In this document: one piece after another, positions 60,471 through 64,000 of the stretch
Layout of the letters: every line of letters starts with the position of its first letter
Position numbering within the stretch: the first letter of the stretch is position 1
From: Halisarca cf. caerulea
Taxonomy: Eukaryota > Porifera > Demospongiae > Chondrillida > Halisarcidae
Direction of reading: 5' to 3'
DNA length: 64,000 nucleotides
Assembly: GCA_963170055.1 (NCBI GenBank)
Contig: CAUJGJ010000436.1
Location: forward strand, 35,001 to 99,000
Program-made: the position numbers and the translations under genes
The notes under the pieces: generated by a model
Database searches by the model: none
The model's input: only the letters and a program-made list of their open reading frames with translations
What the model was told of the DNA's origin: nothing

Positions 60471-61074
60471 AGGTTAAATGATTCAGTCGTTAGCGTAGAC
60501 AGAACTTGGTCGCCTTGGCATTATTGGCCACAAAATCTACAAAGGCCCTGAAAGTGCGTCTTTGGTCAAATCATAGGTCTAAATAGAAGGTAAACAACGG
60601 GTAATGTACTGTGAAAGACTTAGTTGAGTGTGTGCTACAAGTTGACGTATAAATTTGAGTGAAAGTCAAGCTAATCGATAGAAATTCGCAGTCTGCTCAC
60701 ACTCCCAGCACTCACGATTGAAGGGTCTTAACTACCTTAATACCCAATGTGGACTTAGATTGATGCAAGGAATGGAGCATTTTCTGAATTACTTCGCCCA
60801 GTAGAGTGGGGTTCATTTCAGGAAGTTGGAATATTTGCCATGTCGCCCTCCATTTTCAACTGCCATTACAGCTATGGCTGCTACTCCCACATCCATTCCA
60901 AATTCCAATTAATTCCGTGAGGTTCTGAACTTTGTTCACAACTAGTAATAGCCAGTGTTTGACAAACATGTTGTATAAAAATTATTACCAACTAAACATA
61001 AGGGTTCAATGAATTGCTTCCTCTCCTCTGAATATGGGGGAAATCACTGATGATTAAAAGTTGGCATGGACAAT

Positions 61075-61182
61075 AACAAGTAATTTGGGTAAAAAAATCC
61101 GTGGGGCTGCTGCCCCTCGTCCCAAATTACTTGCGAACATAACGGTTTATCTCTGCAACAATTGTTGCAGAGATAAACCGTT
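61075..61182. repeat. Nested palindromes including a perfect 42-bp palindrome
   Basis: 61141-61182 is a perfect palindrome: AACGGTTTATCTCTGCAACA, then AT, then its complement. Directly before it CAAGTAATTTGGG (61077-61089) pairs with CCCAAATTACTTG (about 61120-61132) around a loop that itself holds GGGGC-TGCT-GCCCC. The order suggests the end of a foldback element. Confidence 0.75.
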
Positions 61183-61335
61183 GCTTGTTAACCCTCCTAC
61201 CCCAACAATACATTATGGCCATTTTTAGTCTTTACACATTTTTAAACCTTACTGCTCAATAGTGGAAGGGAACTACATATGTTTAGCATCATTCGAATCC
61301 TGAAGAGTAGTAGAATACAACTATTAGCACCAATT

Positions 61336-61375
61336 GTGCGTTGCCCCTAGCAACGCACATTAAAACGCGTTTTAA
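61336..61375. repeat. Palindromes TGCGTTGCCCCTAGCAACGC and AAAACGCGTTTT
   Basis: Two adjacent palindromes, TGCGTTGC-CCCT-AGCAACGCA and AAAACGCGTTTT, lie about 250 bp downstream of the piggyBac-like stop codon. They may be part of that element's 3' terminal region, but no TTAA-bounded terminal repeat could be paired inside the window. Confidence 0.5.
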
Positions 61376-61626
61376 GTTAGTTTCGGCAATTTCGCGGTAT
61401 TGCGTAATTTTCGTAGGTCTTGCGCAAGAGCGTATCTATGCACCATATACATCAAACGAAAGAGCACTAAGAGATCTACAGAATGAGCCCAACACGGAGC
61501 CAATTGGATCTAGTATGACCAAGTTATGGTAAAAAAACAAATCTTGTCAAATTTCAATAGTAAGTATTATTGCAATAGTGATAAAGAATGCACAATAATG
61601 GTTAGACTGCAATCGAGTTCTTCCCC

Positions 61627-64000
61627 TTAGTTGACAGAACGTCTCTTCTTATCTCTGCTGCCTTTAGGTCTCCCTGGACGACGTTTCACTGAGCTACTGT
61701 GTAAGGCTTGTTCTCGTGCTTCACGAGCAGAGGCCTTTGCACGTTTTCGAAAAAACCACGCAGCTCGTTGTGCATCAAACTCAGCACTATGCCATAAGGC
61801 ATGACAGTTCTTGCTGGCTGTTTGACACAATGCTGGCATAAAAGGACAATCTTGGCATGCCCTTGAAGGCCTTCCCTTGCACACAGCACATTGTCTCCTC
61901 TTTTCGCTTGACATTGCCATGCTACTGTGTAGGGAACGGTATGCTACAGATGATGATGGGGTTGTACTTGCAGCAGATCTTGAGCTGAAGCCATATCTTG
62001 CAATAATTTGGAGAATGAGGTTGTCTCTAAACTTGTTCTCAGTTATTATCTTCTTCTGGTTACTGATGAGCATAAGCTTATGTAGAATGAAAGCATTGGT
62101 ATTGGAAATCTCCAAGAGGTGGAAGAACAATGTTTTCCAATACTTCTTCGTCTGGCGTGCTATTTTATGATAGTTTACCAGCTGATCACTCTTATCCACC
62201 CCCCCCCCCCCCATAAACATGTTATATGTAGTTCTTCACAACAGCTGGCAATGGTACTTCAACAAGGGTGGATCTACCATCGTTATCTTTACCCCTCCAA
62301 TTGGCTGTGCCTTCCTGGTGTCCTGGGTAAGCTGTGGACATAAGTGTCACACAGTCATTATCCCGCCAGCAGACGTAAACAGAAGAGGAACCAGGCTTGC
62401 GTATGTAGTATCCTGTACCCCTCAGTACTGTAGACAACTTCAGAGCAGCTTGAAGTTGCTTTACTTCATTCGGTACACCTTGGCGTGCAGTTTTCAGTGT
62501 ACCTGTAGATCAAATTCCAACTGCTTCCAAATCGGCCAGTAGTTTAGGGCTGGTGTAAAAATTATCCATGAATACTTCATACCCCTGATTGTGGTATGAA
62601 GCCAGTAGATCCATCACCACATCATATGAAAGACCATTTGATGACACTGATTGGGAACCCCTCTTCCCACAGTATAGATTGAAGTCGATGGTATAGCCAG
62701 TAACATCTGCGAGGACCCAAAATTAAATCCCCACTTGGTGGGCTTATTGCGAATGTACTGCCTTAGGTGTGAGCGTGCTTTCGTTTTTACCATGTGTTCG
62801 TCCACAGATAGTTCTTTCAAAGGTTGATACAGGGTCTGTGAAGATTGTTTCACATGCTCATACCTCGGCAGAACCTTCTTCAAAGGGCTGTCACCCACAG
62901 CAGTTTCCTCAGCTTCACTAACCACATGAAGGAAGGTACTAATTGCTTCGTACCTGTGGCGCATCATCAAATCTTGCAAACGAATCAAAAACTGCAAAAG
63001 CAATGAAAACATGATACTTTGAAAATGTGCCAAATACTTCATAACAACATACATCAACACATAACATGAGTATAAGACTCACCTGTGAACTTTTAGGATC
63101 CCACGCTTGTCTATAACTCCTAATAGAACTAATACTCAAAAGCAGAAGAACACCTAGGTACCGCCTCATTTCATCACAAGTGAGCGGGGATAGCTTGAAC
63201 AACCTGTATTGGAACTTTTTCTTGTCTTTGTTCCTTTCTACATATTCATTAGTGCTACAAACTAAATGATCAATGACTTCATCAGTCACAAACAGCTGGC
63301 AAATATCCAACTCAGAAAGATCCTCAGATGCTGTGGGCAAGTGCAATCCAACTTGCCTTGTAGGGGAGAACTCATCGTCTTCTTCAAAACCATCATCATT
63401 TGTACCAATGGGCACTGCCTCACTAGGTACATGTTCAAGATATCTCAACCTAGACTGCACATTCCTTGGCACACTGATTTGCTGACGGCCATGTCCTCCA
63501 CCTCGACCACGTCCTCTTCCTCGACCACATCCTCTTCCTCGACCACGTCCGCTCCCTCGACCATGTCCTCTCCCTCCACTTCTGCCATGTCCGCGTCTTT
63601 GACGTTGTTGAATGGTAACAGACTTTTTTTGTAGTGGATTTCCTTTATCAGAAGTATCCCTGCTATTGCTGCACTCAGATTCCGTACTACTGTTGCTGCA
63701 CTCGGATTCCACACCACTGTTGTTGCTGCACTCAGATTCCACACCGTTGTTGCTGCACTCAAATTCCACACCGTTGTTACTGCATTCAAACTCCATACCG
63801 TTGTTATTGCATTCAAATTCTACATCACTGTTACTTGATAGCTCTTCTGGGGCAGTGGACACAGAACTCAAGTCACTCAGCTCCTCTGAAGACAAAGATT
63901 CTTGAGATTCCTCTAACGCAGACGCCGAATTATCACAGTGGGTGGACTTATCTGTGTCAGAATGCTCCAAAATATCTATTGCGCTCGGCAGATCTGCGGC
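61627..64000 (-). pseudogene. piggyBac-type transposase, disrupted, 5' end beyond window
   Basis: The minus-strand frame is open from the window edge (64000) to 63083. An intron (63082-62992, GTGAGT...TTTTGCAG) follows, then it continues to a stop at 61629-61627. It encodes the piggyBac DDD transposase: MRHRYEAISTFLHV, SVDEHMVKTKAR (first Asp), EVFMDNFYTS (second Asp), GGGVDKSDQLVNYHK (third Asp), and a C-terminal Cys/His domain (CAVCKGRPSRACQDCPF, then C-x-H). Such enzymes excise and insert DNA at TTAA. The N-terminus is odd: acidic, with repeats of EFECSNNGV type (about 63840-63660), then a GRGRGRG-rich block (about 63590-63490). Three lesions break it: a frameshift near 62720, an in-frame TGA at 62512-62510, and a frame change near 62225. 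It is therefore inactive as read, unless these are assembly errors. Confidence 0.88.

Noticed and set aside
61877..62170. 97-codon plus-strand frame
   Set aside because: It is the antisense of the piggyBac transposase coding sequence.

Overview
The window is a stretch of AT-rich eukaryotic (animal) nuclear DNA. Genes are split by GT-AG introns, there are many TA-flanked miniature transposons, long CA and AT microsatellites, and one assembly gap of 200 N. The recognisable host proteins are metazoan. Their introns range from 63 bp to several kb. A sponge such as Amphimedon is my best guess for the source, but this is an inference from gene content and texture and not something the sequence proves.

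Four host genes can be assembled exon by exon with consistent splice phases. (1) A VGLL4-like gene with two Tondu motifs lies on the minus strand at 3104-6031 (3 exons, 243 aa). (2) A mitochondrial trans-2-enoyl-CoA reductase (MECR-like) gene lies on the minus strand at 8972-11094 (9 exons seen, start exon unresolved). (3) An SLC26 anion transporter with a STAS domain lies on the plus strand at 16481-34102 (15 exons, 749 aa, including one GC-AG intron). (4) A lipase maturation factor 2-like gene lies on the minus strand at 41478-46366 (7 exons seen, including a 29-nt exon; the first transmembrane exon was not found). These genes are functionally unrelated neighbours: Hippo/TEAD co-regulation, mitochondrial fatty-acid synthesis, anion exchange and ER lipase folding.

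The rest is mostly mobile DNA. Two non-LTR retrotransposon lineages with restriction-like-endonuclease C-termini are present. One is at 34.9-37.5 kb (+) with a second 3' fragment facing it at 37.8-38.5 kb (-). The other is at 46.7-49.3 kb (+) with a diverged extra tail at 49.6-50.0 kb. A decayed LINE with a PHD-like ORF1 sits inside the large SLC26 intron. A piggyBac-type transposase pseudogene with an intron and an unusual acidic plus Gly/Arg-rich N-terminus runs off the right edge (61627-64000, -). Tc1/mariner-type and TTAA-type MITEs sit in almost every large intron, and one of them (57.9-58.9 kb) carries a second transposon nested inside it.

Regions where I see no gene: 1-3100 (repeats only), 6.1-8.9 kb, 11.1-12.9 kb apart from a possible first exon, 13.3-16.4 kb (a retroelement remnant, the N gap and palindromes), 34.1-34.8 kb, 38.9-41.4 kb (low-complexity AT-rich DNA with diverged duplicates), 50.0-57.9 kb (CA array, minisatellite, hairpins) and 58.9-61.6 kb (a TATA-type promoter candidate and a composite repeat).
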